A stretch of 64,000 nt of DNA, from the NCBI GenBank assembly GCA_934481385.1, contig CAKSPD010000008.1:51611-115610 (forward strand), in the 5' to 3' direction. Both the position numbers and the translations under genes were made by a program. Of the stretch, positions 1-8,795 are shown piece after piece. This stretch comes from an uncultured Oscillospiraceae bacterium (lineage in GTDB: Bacteria > Bacillota > Clostridia > Oscillospirales > Ruminococcaceae). The notes under the pieces were generated by a model, which saw nothing but the letters and a program-made list of their open reading frames with translations, had not been told where the DNA came from and ran no database searches. The stretch's first letter is position 1, and each line of letters opens with the position of its first letter.

Positions 1-10
1 CATATACCAT
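1..10 (-). CDS. Start of a gene leaving the left edge (partial)
   Basis: Reading the minus strand, an AAAGGAGGA ribosome-binding site lies six to seven bases upstream of an ATG whose first base is at 10. Only three codons (M-V-Y) are inside the window, so the product cannot be named. The gene would be divergent from the carboxypeptidase-like gene that begins at 165. Confidence 0.35.
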
Positions 11-125
11 TAAAAAATCCTCCTTTTTTTCTTTAATCCAGTAATATTCTATCATATTTTTCATAAAACGTAAACAGCTTTCAAAAAAATTTTTAAAACC
101 CCTTTCAAAATATAAAATAATCTGA

Positions 126-131
126 TATAAT
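126..131 (+). promoter_or_regulatory. -10 box for the 165 gene
   Basis: A perfect TATAAT lies 33 bases before the start codon at 165. No good -35 box is at the right distance (TTTCAA at 103-108 is poor). A strong AAAGGAG ribosome site follows at about 148-154. Confidence 0.45.
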
Positions 132-164
132 ATAGTTAATATGTGTTAAAGGAGATATTTTTAT

Positions 165-1571
165 ATGAAAAAGATACTTTCGTTTGTTATGGCTGTTGTG
201 GCATCGGTGTCATTTTTTTGCAGTACTGAAACTAAAGCATTTAATTTTCCGCTTACATCTCAGATAAAAAGCGAATCTGCAATGGTGATAAATCTCGATT
301 CCAATCTGACCATACATGAAAAAAATGCTGATGTTCAGCAGTCCCCCGGTGCTTTGGTCAATATTATGACCGCTGTAATCTGTCTTGAAAACAGCAAAAA
401 CCTCAATGAAGAAATTACCGTTGATTCATCAGTTTATTCAGGTCTGTCTGAAAGTGAATACTATATGGATTTGTGCTATGCCGATATATATGACGGCGAT
501 GTTCTCACTGTTGAGGATTTGCTTTCTGCAATGATGCTTACTTCATCAATAGAGGCTACACAGACTCTTGCTTACCATTTCAGTGACGGAAATATAACTG
601 AATTTGTAAATATGATGAATGAAAAAGCTCAGGAAATCGGCTGTACAAATACAAATTTTACAAATCCGAACGGTCTTTATGATGCAAAACAGTATACAAC
701 TGCAAGGGATATGGCTTTATTAACTGAATATGCCCTGAAAGTTCCGCATTTTGAGGAAATCGCAACGCAGACAGAACATACTCCCAGCCACCCGAACAGT
801 GAAAGACACAAAATAGAAGAAGGCGAAGACCCGTGGGTATGGACTCATTCAAATCTTATGACTGATACTGAATCAGATTATTACTATGTCGGTGCAAAGG
901 GAATCAAAACTGCAAATATTTCTTCAGCAGGAAGAAATCTTATAACTCTCGGAAGCAAAAGCGGAAACAACTATCTTGTTGTTCTTATGAAAGCTCCGTT
1001 TACTGATGCTTACGGTGAAAGACAGTTCTATCATCTTGATGATGCAGAAATTATTCTTGACTGGATATTCAACCATTTTTCATATCAGGTATTGCTTTCC
1101 GATTCAATCGAAATTGATGAAATAGAAGTTGAACTCGGTGAAAATACTGATTATGTTCTTGTAAAGCCTGAAAAGGAATTTACTTACCTCTGGTATGACG
1201 GAATAGACCTTGCACTCATAAAAACTGAAACACACTGTCCTGATTCCATAAAAGCTCCTGTTTCAAAAGGTCAGAACCTCGGAACAGTCGATTTAAAATA
1301 TTCAGGCGAAACTTTAGGAACGGTAAATCTTGTTGCGGTATCTGATGTAAAGCGTTCAAAATCAAAATATAATTTATACGCTGCATCAGCATTTCTTAAA
1401 TCACCATGGTTTAAAAACGCAATAATAATATCATCAGTTCTCTGTCTTATGTACATGCTTATATGCATCTATGCTTTTATATGCTATAAAAACAGACAGA
1501 AACCTGTAAAGCCTATTTATACTGTTCCGAAAACTCCTAAATCAGATGACGGCAAAAAATCAAAGAAATAA
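165..1571 (+). CDS. D-alanyl-D-alanine carboxypeptidase-like protein with degenerate active site
   Basis: This 468-residue protein has the layout of the DacA/DacF (PBP5, peptidase S11) family: a signal peptide (about residues 1-25), the penicillin-binding fold, a C-terminal beta domain, and then a single membrane helix (about 415-440) with a basic cytoplasmic tail. The fold is easy to follow (e.g. NFTNPNGLYDA, residues 163-174). All three catalytic motifs look broken. The SxxK serine and lysine align to A63 and N66 (PGALVNIMT), SxN reads S127-S128-I129, and KTG reads KTA (248-250). By family knowledge such a protein should not cleave D-Ala-D-Ala, so a structural, binding or sensory role on peptidoglycan is inferred. 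A similarly degenerate paralogue lies at 3644. Confidence 0.85.
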   Translation: MKKILSFVMAVVASVSFFCSTETKAFNFPLTSQIKSESAMVINLDSNLTIHEKNADVQQSPGALVNIMTAVICLENSKNLNEEITVDSSVYSGLSESEYYMDLCYADIYDGDVLTVEDLLSAMMLTSSIEATQTLAYHFSDGNITEFVNMMNEKAQEIGCTNTNFTNPNGLYDAKQYTTARDMALLTEYALKVPHFEEIATQTEHTPSHPNSERHKIEEGEDPWVWTHSNLMTDTESDYYYVGAKGIKTANISSAGRNLITLGSKSGNNYLVVLMKAPFTDAYGERQFYHLDDAEIILDWIFNHFSYQVLLSDSIEIDEIEVELGENTDYVLVKPEKEFTYLWYDGIDLALIKTETHCPDSIKAPVSKGQNLGTVDLKYSGETLGTVNLVAVSDVKRSKSKYNLYAASAFLKSPWFKNAIIISSVLCLMYMLICIYAFICYKNRQKPVKPIYTVPKTPKSDDGKKSKK

Positions 1572-1577
1572 TTTTCT

Positions 1578-1609
1578 AAGGCGGAAAAATTTTTTCCGCC
1601 TTATTTTTG
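1578..1609 (+). terminator. Rho-independent terminator after the 165 gene
   Basis: AAGGCGGAAAAA pairs with TTTTTCCGCCTT (1578-1602), followed by a short T-run. It ends the first transcript just before the fbp promoter. Confidence 0.8.
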
Positions 1610-1638
1610 TTGACTGGAAAAATTTTTTAAGCTATAAT
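1610..1638 (+). promoter_or_regulatory. Promoter of fbp
   Basis: TTGACT (1610-1615), 17 bases, then TATAAT (1633-1638). The -35 box is preceded by TTTTTG, a context repeated at the relQ-like and feoAB promoters. Confidence 0.8.
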
Positions 1639-1671
1639 TATACTATAATAATATGAACGGAGGAATTATCT

Positions 1672-3585
1672 TTGGAACTTAAATATTTAAAGCTTTTATC
1701 AAAAGAATATCCCAGCATTGAATCCGCTGCAAGTGCCATTGTAAACTACAATGCTATAAGAAGTCTGCCTAAAGGAACAGAATACTTTTTCAGCGATTTG
1801 CATGGAGAATATGAAAGCTTTCTTCATCTCCTTAAAAGTGCATCGGGACTTATAAAAAATAAAATAGACAAGGTTTTCGGGAAAAGTATAACAAGTCAGG
1901 AACGTGAAAATCTTGCATATCTTATATACTATCCCGAAAAACGAATGAAAGAACTTGAAAATTCCGGCGGTCTTACTGATGAATGGCAGAAAATTACGAT
2001 ATATCGTCTTATTCTTGTATGCGAAAGTGTTTCAGCAAAATACACCCGTTCAAAAGTCCGTGAAAAATGCCCTAATGATTTTCTTTATATACTTGATGAA
2101 CTTCTCAATGTTACGGACGATATAAACAAGGATTTCTATTATGATGAAATTATCTCATCAATCATAGAAACAGGAATTTCACAGCATTTTATTGCATCTG
2201 TCTGTAATCTCATTCAGGCAATTGCAATCGATAAGCTCCATATAATAGGCGATATTTTCGACAGAGGCCCAAGACCTGATATTATTATGGACGAACTTAT
2301 GAAACGTTCTGACGTTGATATACAATGGGGCAATCACGATATTTCATGGATGGGAGCTTGCTCCGGAAACAAGGCTCTTATTGCAAACGTTGTAAGAATA
2401 GCAATAAGCTATAACGGATTTGATGTTCTTGAGGACGGTTACGGACTCAATTTAAGGGCATTGTCAGTATTCGCAAATGACGTTTATAAAGATGACCCCT
2501 GCACAAGATTTATGCCTCATCTTCTTGATTATAACAAATATGATTCTGTTGAAGATACTCTGACCGCAAAAATGCATAAGGCTATAACTGTAATTCAATT
2601 CAAACTTGAAGGTCAGCTTATACGCAAACACCCTGAATATGAAATGAAAAGCAGAAATCTTCTTACTCAGGTTGATTTCAAAAACGGTACAATTACAATA
2701 AAAGGAAATGCATATAAACTCAAGGATAATAATTTCCCGACAATAAATCCTGAAAACCCTCTCGAACTCACTCCGCAGGAAGATGAACTTATGAATATTC
2801 TTTCTGCATCATTCCGCCACAGCCAGAAACTTAACAGACATATGAAATTCCTTTATTCACATGGAAGTATTTACAAGGTATGCAACGGAAATATACTCTA
2901 TCATGGCTGTATACCTATGACGGAATCAGGCGAATTTGAATATATGAACATAGGCGGAAAAAATTATTCCGGAAAAGCTCTCCTTGACAGAATAAATGAA
3001 ATTGCAAGAGAAGCATATTACGGAACTTATGGAAGTAAATCAAAAGAACAGGCATGCGATTTTATGTGGTATCTTTGGTGCGGTGCAAAATCTCCCATAT
3101 ACGGCAAGGATAAAATGGCTTTCTTTGAAAGATACTTTACTGATGATTCAGCACTTCATAAAGAAATATACAATCCCTATTATAAGCTCAGCGACAATCC
3201 GCAGGTATGCATGAAAATACTTCGTGAATTTGGAGTAAGTGCTGAAAACGGTCATATAATAAACGGTCATGTTCCCGTCAAAATAAAAGACGGTGAAAGT
3301 CCGATAAAGGCTGACGGAAAACTCTATGTAATAGACGGCGGAATTTCAAAGGCTTACCGCACAAAAACAGGAATAGCCGGCTATACACTGATTTATGATT
3401 CACACAGTTTACAGCTTGCTGAACATACGGCTGAAAACTATGCTCCGAAAGTTTACATAGTTGAAAAAATGAAAGAACGTGTAAATATTTCTGATACGGA
3501 TTTGGGAAAGGAACTTGAAGAAAGAATTTCCGACTTAAATGAACTTTTAAAAGCATACAGAAGCGGTGCTATTCAGGAATCATAA
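1672..3585 (+). CDS. fbp: Fructose-1,6-bisphosphatase, class III
   Basis: The gene encodes a 637-residue cytoplasmic enzyme that hydrolyses fructose-1,6-bisphosphate to fructose-6-phosphate for gluconeogenesis. The Firmicutes class III family has about 640-670 residues and belongs to the metallophosphoesterase superfamily. Visible metal-binding motifs are SDLHGEYESF near residue 43, GDIFDRGPRPD near 198 and WGNHDISWMG near 221, with conserved histidines late in the protein (NGHVPVK). The start is TTG, set by GGAGG about ten bases upstream. It has its own promoter at 1610 and lies between two carboxypeptidase-like paralogues. With pgi at 4901 it supplies the hexose-phosphate end of gluconeogenesis. 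Confidence 0.95.
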   Translation: MELKYLKLLSKEYPSIESAASAIVNYNAIRSLPKGTEYFFSDLHGEYESFLHLLKSASGLIKNKIDKVFGKSITSQERENLAYLIYYPEKRMKELENSGGLTDEWQKITIYRLILVCESVSAKYTRSKVREKCPNDFLYILDELLNVTDDINKDFYYDEIISSIIETGISQHFIASVCNLIQAIAIDKLHIIGDIFDRGPRPDIIMDELMKRSDVDIQWGNHDISWMGACSGNKALIANVVRIAISYNGFDVLEDGYGLNLRALSVFANDVYKDDPCTRFMPHLLDYNKYDSVEDTLTAKMHKAITVIQFKLEGQLIRKHPEYEMKSRNLLTQVDFKNGTITIKGNAYKLKDNNFPTINPENPLELTPQEDELMNILSASFRHSQKLNRHMKFLYSHGSIYKVCNGNILYHGCIPMTESGEFEYMNIGGKNYSGKALLDRINEIAREAYYGTYGSKSKEQACDFMWYLWCGAKSPIYGKDKMAFFERYFTDDSALHKEIYNPYYKLSDNPQVCMKILREFGVSAENGHIINGHVPVKIKDGESPIKADGKLYVIDGGISKAYRTKTGIAGYTLIYDSHSLQLAEHTAENYAPKVYIVEKMKERVNISDTDLGKELEERISDLNELLKAYRSGAIQES

Positions 3586-3593
3586 ATAATTTA

Positions 3594-3633
3594 TCCGCAT
3601 TTGCAGTATAATATAATAAGTATCAGATGCGGA
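3594..3633 (+). promoter_or_regulatory. Hairpin that could hide the ribosome site of the 3644 gene
   Basis: TCCGCATTTG (3594-3603) can pair with CAGATGCGGA (3624-3633) over ten positions, one a G-T. The right arm runs into the GGAGG ribosome site at 3631-3635. The loop holds a TATAAT (3607-3612) with no clear -35. A transcript read through from fbp would carry the full stem, while one started inside the loop would not. This is an inference from base pairing only. Confidence 0.4.
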
Positions 3634-3643
3634 GGATTTTTTT

Positions 3644-4771
3644 ATGAAAAAACTGTTGTGTATAATATTATCCTTAATGGCAGTAATTATGTATATTCCT
3701 GATTACTATTCTTTTGCAGAAGAAAACAGTTTTCCGTATGTTCTTATTGAAACATCTACAAAAACTGTAATATGCGAAAACAATCCGGATATGCAGGTAA
3801 ATGCGGGATATATGTCAAAACTTATGTCACTCCTTGTGATAGCCGATTCAATAGAAACAGGGAAATTCAGAATTGATGATGAACTGACTGCATCAGCTTC
3901 TGTAACAGGAACAAAAGGTTCTGTAATATGGCTTCAGCAGGGCGATAAACTTACGGCTGATGAACTTCTGAAAGGTGTTATAATCGGAAATGCAAACGAT
4001 GCCCTGACTGTTCTTGCAGAAAAATCATGCCGTACTTTAGATGAATTTGTTTCACAGATGAATTCAATGGCTTTCGACATAGGACTCAGAAATTCAGCAT
4101 TTACGAATCCTTATGGATATTATTCTGAAAATGATTACACTACTGCTCATGATGTTGCAGTCATATCTGCTGAACTTTCAAAATATGATTTTCTTCTGCC
4201 GTATTTTCAGATTTGGAGAGATTTCATAAAAGAGGGTAAAACAGAACTTGTAAACGAAAACACCCTTTCACGCACATTTGAAGGTCACACAGGTTTCAAG
4301 GCTTGTCATTCGGAACAGTCAGGATACTGCATAGCTGAGGAAGCTGTAAAAGATGACTGTTCATATATTGCTGTAATTCTTAATGCTCCTGATGAGGATA
4401 CTATGTTTTCAAAAGCAAAAAATCTTATAAACAAAGGATTCAGAGAATATAAGGTTACTGTTCCTGCATTCCTTGATGAACTTCTTATACCTATGAAAGT
4501 CAAATCAGGTCAGGAAAATGCTGTGGAAATTATGCTTGAATCACAGAACAGTGTTGTTGTCCCCAAAGCATCTTCTGAAATAACAAATATAATAGTTATT
4601 CCTGAATATATTACTGCTCCTGTAAAAAAAGGGCAGAAGATAGGAACTATGGCTTTCTATAATGATGATACCCTGCTCTTTGAAACCAATATTATAACAA
4701 AAAATGATGTAAAAAAATCCTCCTTGTTGTTTATTGTAAAAAAATCTCTGTCAAATTTGCTGAAATTATAG
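3644..4771 (+). CDS. D-alanyl-D-alanine carboxypeptidase-like protein (DacF-type), second degenerate paralogue
   Basis: This 375-residue exported protein has a signal peptide (about 1-26), the peptidase S11 fold and a C-terminal beta domain, but unlike the 165 gene it has no clear C-terminal anchor except a basic, hydrophobic tail. The fold is well kept (LLKGVIIGNANDAL, TNPYGYYSENDYTTAHD). The catalytic positions again differ. The SxxK serine aligns to Y56 while K59 is kept (GYMSKLM), SxN reads N116-A-N118, and KTG reads K219-A-C (GFKACHSEQSGYCI). Loss of peptidase activity is therefore likely. It may have a role in spore cortex or wall assembly like other DacF relatives, but that is inference. 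Confidence 0.85.
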   Translation: MKKLLCIILSLMAVIMYIPDYYSFAEENSFPYVLIETSTKTVICENNPDMQVNAGYMSKLMSLLVIADSIETGKFRIDDELTASASVTGTKGSVIWLQQGDKLTADELLKGVIIGNANDALTVLAEKSCRTLDEFVSQMNSMAFDIGLRNSAFTNPYGYYSENDYTTAHDVAVISAELSKYDFLLPYFQIWRDFIKEGKTELVNENTLSRTFEGHTGFKACHSEQSGYCIAEEAVKDDCSYIAVILNAPDEDTMFSKAKNLINKGFREYKVTVPAFLDELLIPMKVKSGQENAVEIMLESQNSVVVPKASSEITNIIVIPEYITAPVKKGQKIGTMAFYNDDTLLFETNIITKNDVKKSSLLFIVKKSLSNLLKL

Positions 4772-4812
4772 ATTAGTATTTGTTATATTTGCACAATTAT
4801 GACGTTTCCCTC

Positions 4813-4841
4813 TTGCAAAAATTTTAAAAGTATAGTATGAT
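4813..4841 (+). promoter_or_regulatory. Promoter of pgi
   Basis: TTGCAA (4813-4818), 17 bases, then TATGAT (4836-4841). The 12-mer GTTTCCCTCTTG, whose last three bases enter the -35 box, also occurs at the proC promoter (17213-17224). Confidence 0.65.
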
Positions 4842-4860
4842 ATTAAGGAGGCGGAAAATT

Positions 4861-4899
4861 ATGTTTCTGCTCTCTATGTTGCTCATTGGAGGTTTTTAA
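4861..4899 (+). CDS. Leader peptide upstream of pgi (12 codons)
   Basis: A strong AAGGAGG (4845-4851) lies nine bases before ATG at 4861, which opens a 12-codon frame, [12 protein letters not shown], ending in TAA one base before the pgi start. The pgi ribosome site GGAGG (4888-4892) is inside this frame. Translation of the leader would clear or restart on the pgi site, so translational coupling or attenuation is plausible. Whether the peptide is made is not shown by sequence alone. Confidence 0.45.
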   Translation: MFLLSMLLIGGF

Positions 4900-4900
4900 A

Positions 4901-6235
4901 ATGTCTTTGAAACTCAATACTAAATATCTCGAAAGCTTCATCAATCCTGATGAACTTAAAGGTATTAAATCACAGGTTGAAACTGCTGCTAAAACTTTGC
5001 ATGACAAAAACGGTCTGGGCAGTGATTTTCTCGGCTGGCTCAATCTCCCTACTGATTACGATAAAGAAGAATTTGCAAGAATTAAAAATGCTGCCAAGAA
5101 AATTCAGTCAAATTCAGATGTTCTTATCGTTATAGGAATCGGCGGTTCATATCTCGGTGCAAGAGCTGCTATCGAATTTCTTAAATCACCTTTCTATAAT
5201 AACCTTAAAAAAGATACTCCTGACATTTACTATGTCGGAAACAACATCAACCCAACTTATCTCAATGAAGTTATTTCACTCTGTGAAGGCAGAGATTTCT
5301 CTGTAAATGTTATTTCCAAATCAGGTACTACTACTGAACCTGCTCTTGCTTTCAGAGTATTCAAAAAACTTGTTGAAGACAAATACGGCAAGGAAAATGC
5401 TAAGGACAGAATTTTCTGTACTACTGACAAGGCAAGAGGAACTCTTAAAAATCTTGCTGATGCTGAAGGATACGAAACATTCGTTATTCCTGATGATGTA
5501 GGCGGACGTTTCTCAGTTCTTACTGCTGTCGGACTTCTCCCTATCGCTGTTGCAGGCTGTGACATTGATGCTCTTATGCAGGGTGCTGCAAAGGCTCAGG
5601 CTGATTTCACTGCCGATTTCGACAACAATGACTGCTATAAATATGCTGCTCTCAGAAATATCCTTTACAGAAAGGGTAAGTCTGTTGAACTTCTTGTATC
5701 CTATGACCCTGCTTTTGTTACTATGGCTGAATGGTATAAACAGCTCTTCGGCGAAAGCGAAGGAAAGGACAACAAGGGACTTTTCCCTGCATCTGTTGTT
5801 TTCTCAACTGACCTTCATTCAATGGGACAGTACATTCAGGAAGGCTCAAGACTTATGTTTGAAACTGTTGTTGACATAAAGAAACCTAAAAAAGATTTAT
5901 TCCTTGAACCCGACGAAGCTAACCTTGACGGTCTTAACTTCCTCACAAATCAGAATATGTCTGTTGTAAACAGAAAAGCTTTCGAAGGTACTGTTCTTGC
6001 TCATACAGAGGGTGGCGTTCCTAATATAATCATCGAAATTGATGATACTGCTGAATTTACACTCGGTTATCTGATTTACTTCTTTGAAAAGGCTTGTGCT
6101 GTTTCAGGATATGTTCTCGGAGTAAATCCTTTCAATCAGCCCGGTGTTGAAAGCTATAAGTCAAACATGTTTGCACTTCTCGGCAAACCCGGATATGAAG
6201 ACCGCAAATCTGCTCTTGAAGCTAAGCTCGGCTGA
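4901..6235 (+). CDS. pgi: Glucose-6-phosphate isomerase
   Basis: This 444-residue cytoplasmic enzyme interconverts glucose-6-phosphate and fructose-6-phosphate. Length and sequence fit the Firmicutes Pgi group. Visible features are the sugar-phosphate binding [13 protein letters not shown], the SIS-type segment [24 protein letters not shown], and the C-terminal [14 protein letters not shown], which contains a catalytic-region signature. The ATG at 4901 is preferred over an in-frame TTG at 4886, because the GGAGG at 4888-4892 would be the ribosome site. A 12-codon leader peptide ends one base upstream. It pairs functionally with fbp. Confidence 0.96.
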   Translation: MSLKLNTKYLESFINPDELKGIKSQVETAAKTLHDKNGLGSDFLGWLNLPTDYDKEEFARIKNAAKKIQSNSDVLIVIGIGGSYLGARAAIEFLKSPFYNNLKKDTPDIYYVGNNINPTYLNEVISLCEGRDFSVNVISKSGTTTEPALAFRVFKKLVEDKYGKENAKDRIFCTTDKARGTLKNLADAEGYETFVIPDDVGGRFSVLTAVGLLPIAVAGCDIDALMQGAAKAQADFTADFDNNDCYKYAALRNILYRKGKSVELLVSYDPAFVTMAEWYKQLFGESEGKDNKGLFPASVVFSTDLHSMGQYIQEGSRLMFETVVDIKKPKKDLFLEPDEANLDGLNFLTNQNMSVVNRKAFEGTVLAHTEGGVPNIIIEIDDTAEFTLGYLIYFFEKACAVSGYVLGVNPFNQPGVESYKSNMFALLGKPGYEDRKSALEAKLG

Positions 6236-6271
6236 TAATACATTTAAACTTATAATAAAGGAGTAATATTT

Positions 6272-6679
6272 ATGATTAAACTTATTACCGGAAAAAAAGG
6301 CACCGGCAAGACAAAAATCCTTATCAATATGATTAATGACGCTGTAAAGTCAACTAACGGCTGTCTTGTTTGCATCGAAAAAGGCGAAACACTCAGACGT
6401 GAAATAAGCTACAAAGTAAGATGGTGCAGTGTTGAACAGTTCAACATCAACAGCTTCGACAGCCTCTATGGTTTCGTTGCCGGTATGCTCGCCGGAAACT
6501 ACGATATAAAGGAAATCTTCATTGACGGTATCCTTAAAATCTGTGGTTACGATTTCAATATGCTCGGTGAACTCCTCAACAAGATTGACAAGCTTACAGG
6601 TGAAGATACTGAAGTTGTATTCACAATTTCTGCTGATAATTCAGAACTCCCTGAAAACGTTACAAAGTTTATAAAGTAA
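6272..6679 (+). CDS. Small P-loop protein of unknown function
   Basis: This 135-residue cytoplasmic protein starts almost directly with a Walker A motif, GKKGTGKT (residues 7-14), and has a Walker B-like stretch EIFIDGI near residue 90. It looks like a minimal nucleotide-binding domain with no second domain. AAAGGAG precedes the start. It follows pgi by 36 bases and is probably cotranscribed, ending at a hairpin at 6697. Function is not recognised; a single-domain ATPase or kinase-like protein is the only safe description. Confidence 0.75.
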   Translation: MIKLITGKKGTGKTKILINMINDAVKSTNGCLVCIEKGETLRREISYKVRWCSVEQFNINSFDSLYGFVAGMLAGNYDIKEIFIDGILKICGYDFNMLGELLNKIDKLTGEDTEVVFTISADNSELPENVTKFIK

Positions 6680-6696
6680 GCTTTTAACTCTCCTCG

Positions 6697-6721
6697 GGCG
6701 GAGCGAATATTTTCCTCCGCC
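6697..6721 (+). terminator. Probable terminator of the pgi unit
   Basis: GGCGGAG (6697-6703) pairs with CTCCGCC (6715-6721) around an 11-base loop. The T-tract that follows is interrupted by an A-run, so termination may be partial. Confidence 0.5.
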
Positions 6722-6745
6722 TTAAAAAAATTTTTGAAATCCCTA

Positions 6746-6774
6746 TTGACAGATTGTTTATGTTAGTGTATAAT
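6746..6774 (+). promoter_or_regulatory. Promoter of the DUF177-rpmF unit
   Basis: A perfect consensus promoter: TTGACA (6746-6751), 17 bases, TATAAT (6769-6774). Transcription should start near 6781. Confidence 0.85.
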
Positions 6775-6805
6775 ATAATCTGTAATGCTCCAGAGGTTCA
6801 GTACT

Positions 6806-7255
6806 ATGATTATTAATTTAAAACAGCTTTTCAATATTACCGGTGAACGTAAAAATATTGATTACAATATTACGCCGGACGAGCTTTCAGATGTCAATGG
6901 TCTTTCCTTTGCATCACCTGTTCATATAAAAGGCGAAATCTGCAACAGAGCCGGTATTGTCACACTTGAATTTTCAGCAGACTTTACCCTGCATATAACC
7001 TGTGACCGCTGTCTTAAAGAACTTGACAGAAATTTCAGCTACTGTTTCTGCCATACTGTCGTTTCTTCTCTCGATAAAGAGGATAACGATGAATATATTG
7101 TTGCCGAAAAAGAGAGCATTGATTTAAATGATATTGCCATTATGGATTTGATTCTGGAAATGCCTTCAAAACAGCTCTGCAAAGATGACTGCAAAGGACT
7201 CTGTATGAACTGCGGGTGTGACCTTAATGAATCTGAATGCAATTGTCTGAAATAA
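6806..7255 (+). CDS. DUF177 (YceD-like) protein preceding rpmF
   Basis: This 149-residue cytoplasmic protein belongs to the YceD/DUF177 family, which in bacteria almost always precedes rpmF and is linked to 23S rRNA or large-subunit accumulation. It has the central CDRCL motif and a cysteine-rich tail (CKGLCMNCGCDLNESEC) typical of the family's metal-ligand-like pairs. The ATG at 6806 is chosen because AGAGG lies nine bases upstream; an earlier in-frame ATG at 6785 would sit at the transcription start with no ribosome site. rpmF follows 46 bases later. Confidence 0.88.
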   Translation: MIINLKQLFNITGERKNIDYNITPDELSDVNGLSFASPVHIKGEICNRAGIVTLEFSADFTLHITCDRCLKELDRNFSYCFCHTVVSSLDKEDNDEYIVAEKESIDLNDIAIMDLILEMPSKQLCKDDCKGLCMNCGCDLNESECNCLK

Positions 7256-7301
7256 TCTGCATTATCAGATAAATAATGCGTTGAATAAGGAGGTGCCGGT
7301 A

Positions 7302-7487
7302 ATGGCTGTACCAAAGAGAAAAACTTCTAAGGCAAGACGTGATAAAAGACGTTCAAGTGTATGGAAGCTCGATATGCCTGCTATGTGCAAGTGTGACCAC
7401 TGTGGTGCTATAAAAGCTCCGCATAAGGTTTGCAAGAACTGCGGTTTCTACAAGGGCGTTGAGGTTCTTAAAATGGACGCTGAATAA
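7302..7487 (+). CDS. rpmF: 50S ribosomal protein L32
   Basis: This 61-residue protein begins with the typical MAVPKRKTSKAR and carries two CxxC pairs (CDHCG and CKNCG), so it is the zinc-binding form of L32. AAGGAGGTG lies just before ATG 7302; the in-frame ATG further upstream lacks a ribosome site. It shares a transcript with the DUF177 gene. It is a structural protein of the large ribosomal subunit. Confidence 0.96.
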   Translation: MAVPKRKTSKARRDKRRSSVWKLDMPAMCKCDHCGAIKAPHKVCKNCGFYKGVEVLKMDAE

Positions 7488-7598
7488 TTCAGCCGTTTTT
7501 CCTTATATGTCAGGAGGAGAGGAGGAGCAATCTTTCTCTCTTTTTTGTTATGGACTTTATCCGTCCGGAAAAAATTTTTTAAAAGGTGAGTTTGTCTG

Positions 7599-8795
7599 AT
7601 GATAAAAATCAAAGAAATTATTCCGGATACTCCGGCATACAGAACACATAAAATCAATGCCGGAGATTCTCTCATAAGCATAAACGGCCACAGAATAAAT
7701 GATGTTCTTGACTATATGTACTATTCGGCAGAAAATGAACTGGCTCTGGTTATTTCACGAAACGGAACAGAATTTACTGTCAATATCGAAAAAAGTGAAT
7801 ATGACGATTTGGGTATTGAATCAGAAAGCTTTCTTATGGACAAAAAACGTACATGCCATAATAAATGCGTTTTCTGCTTTATAGACCAGATGCCTGAAGG
7901 TATGCGTGATACGCTCTATTTCAAGGACGATGATGCAAGACTTTCATTTTTACAGGGAAACTATGTCACTTTAACTAATCTCGGACAGTCTGATATTGAC
8001 AGAATCATTGATATGAAACTCAATATAAATGTTTCCGTTCATACCACTAATCCGGAACTCCGCTGTAAGATGATGAATAACCGTTTTGCAGGCGATAAGC
8101 TTAAATATCTCAAGCAGATGACTGACAGCGGAATAAAACTCAACTGCCAGATAGTTCTCTGTCCTGAACTCAATGACGGTGCTGAACTTGAAAGAAGTCT
8201 TACAGATTTGGGAAATATGATGCCGAATATTTCAAGTATTGCAGTAGTTCCTGTCGGGCTTTCAAAATTCCGTGACGGACTTTTCCCTCTGAAAACTTTC
8301 AATAAAAAAACAGCAGGAGATGCTCTCGATATTATCAGCAGATTTCAGAATGAATTTCTTAAAAAATATGGAACAAGACTTGTATTCCCTTCTGATGAAT
8401 TTTTTCTTATTGCAGAACGTAAAATTCCCACTTCAGATTACTATGAGGATTTTTCACAGTATGAAAACGGTGTAGGAATGCTGCGTTCGATAGATGATGA
8501 ATTTATGCAGGCTCTTGAATGTGCGGACTATGACAACCATAAACGCAAAATTTCAATTGCTACGGGATATTCTGCATATGATACAATAAAAAGGCTTGCT
8601 GTTATGGCAGAAGAAAAATATTCCGGACTTGAATGTAATGTATACAGCATACGAAATGACTTTTTCGGAGAAACTATTACTGTAACAGGTCTTGTCACCG
8701 CAACCGATATTATAAAACAGCTCTCCGGAAAGACCTCGGAACAGAACTTCTTATTTCTTCATCTATGCTCAGACGTGACACTGATATATTCTTAG
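7599..8795 (+). CDS. DUF512 radical-SAM-like protein, frameshifted near its C-terminus
   Basis: As read, the protein has 398 residues: an N-terminal PDZ-like segment (about 1-60), a cysteine cluster CHNKCVFCFIDQMP typical of radical-SAM-like iron-sulfur proteins, and the DUF512 domain. It precedes der, as in many Firmicutes. After about residue 378 (QLSGK) the frame becomes unfamiliar and stops. Another frame continues with family-like sequence (SSMLRRDTDIFLDDLTV). One base appears to be missing near 8732, where the family pattern would be GK-D-L-G-T-E-L-L. The function of the family is not established. Confidence 0.85.
   Translation: MIKIKEIIPDTPAYRTHKINAGDSLISINGHRINDVLDYMYYSAENELALVISRNGTEFTVNIEKSEYDDLGIESESFLMDKKRTCHNKCVFCFIDQMPEGMRDTLYFKDDDARLSFLQGNYVTLTNLGQSDIDRIIDMKLNINVSVHTTNPELRCKMMNNRFAGDKLKYLKQMTDSGIKLNCQIVLCPELNDGAELERSLTDLGNMMPNISSIAVVPVGLSKFRDGLFPLKTFNKKTAGDALDIISRFQNEFLKKYGTRLVFPSDEFFLIAERKIPTSDYYEDFSQYENGVGMLRSIDDEFMQALECADYDNHKRKISIATGYSAYDTIKRLAVMAEEKYSGLECNVYSIRNDFFGETITVTGLVTATDIIKQLSGKTSEQNFLFLHLCSDVTLIYS

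Noticed and set aside
4886-4900. TTG at 4886 as the pgi start
   Set aside because: It would use the GGAGG ribosome site as codons; ATG 4901 is correctly spaced from that site.
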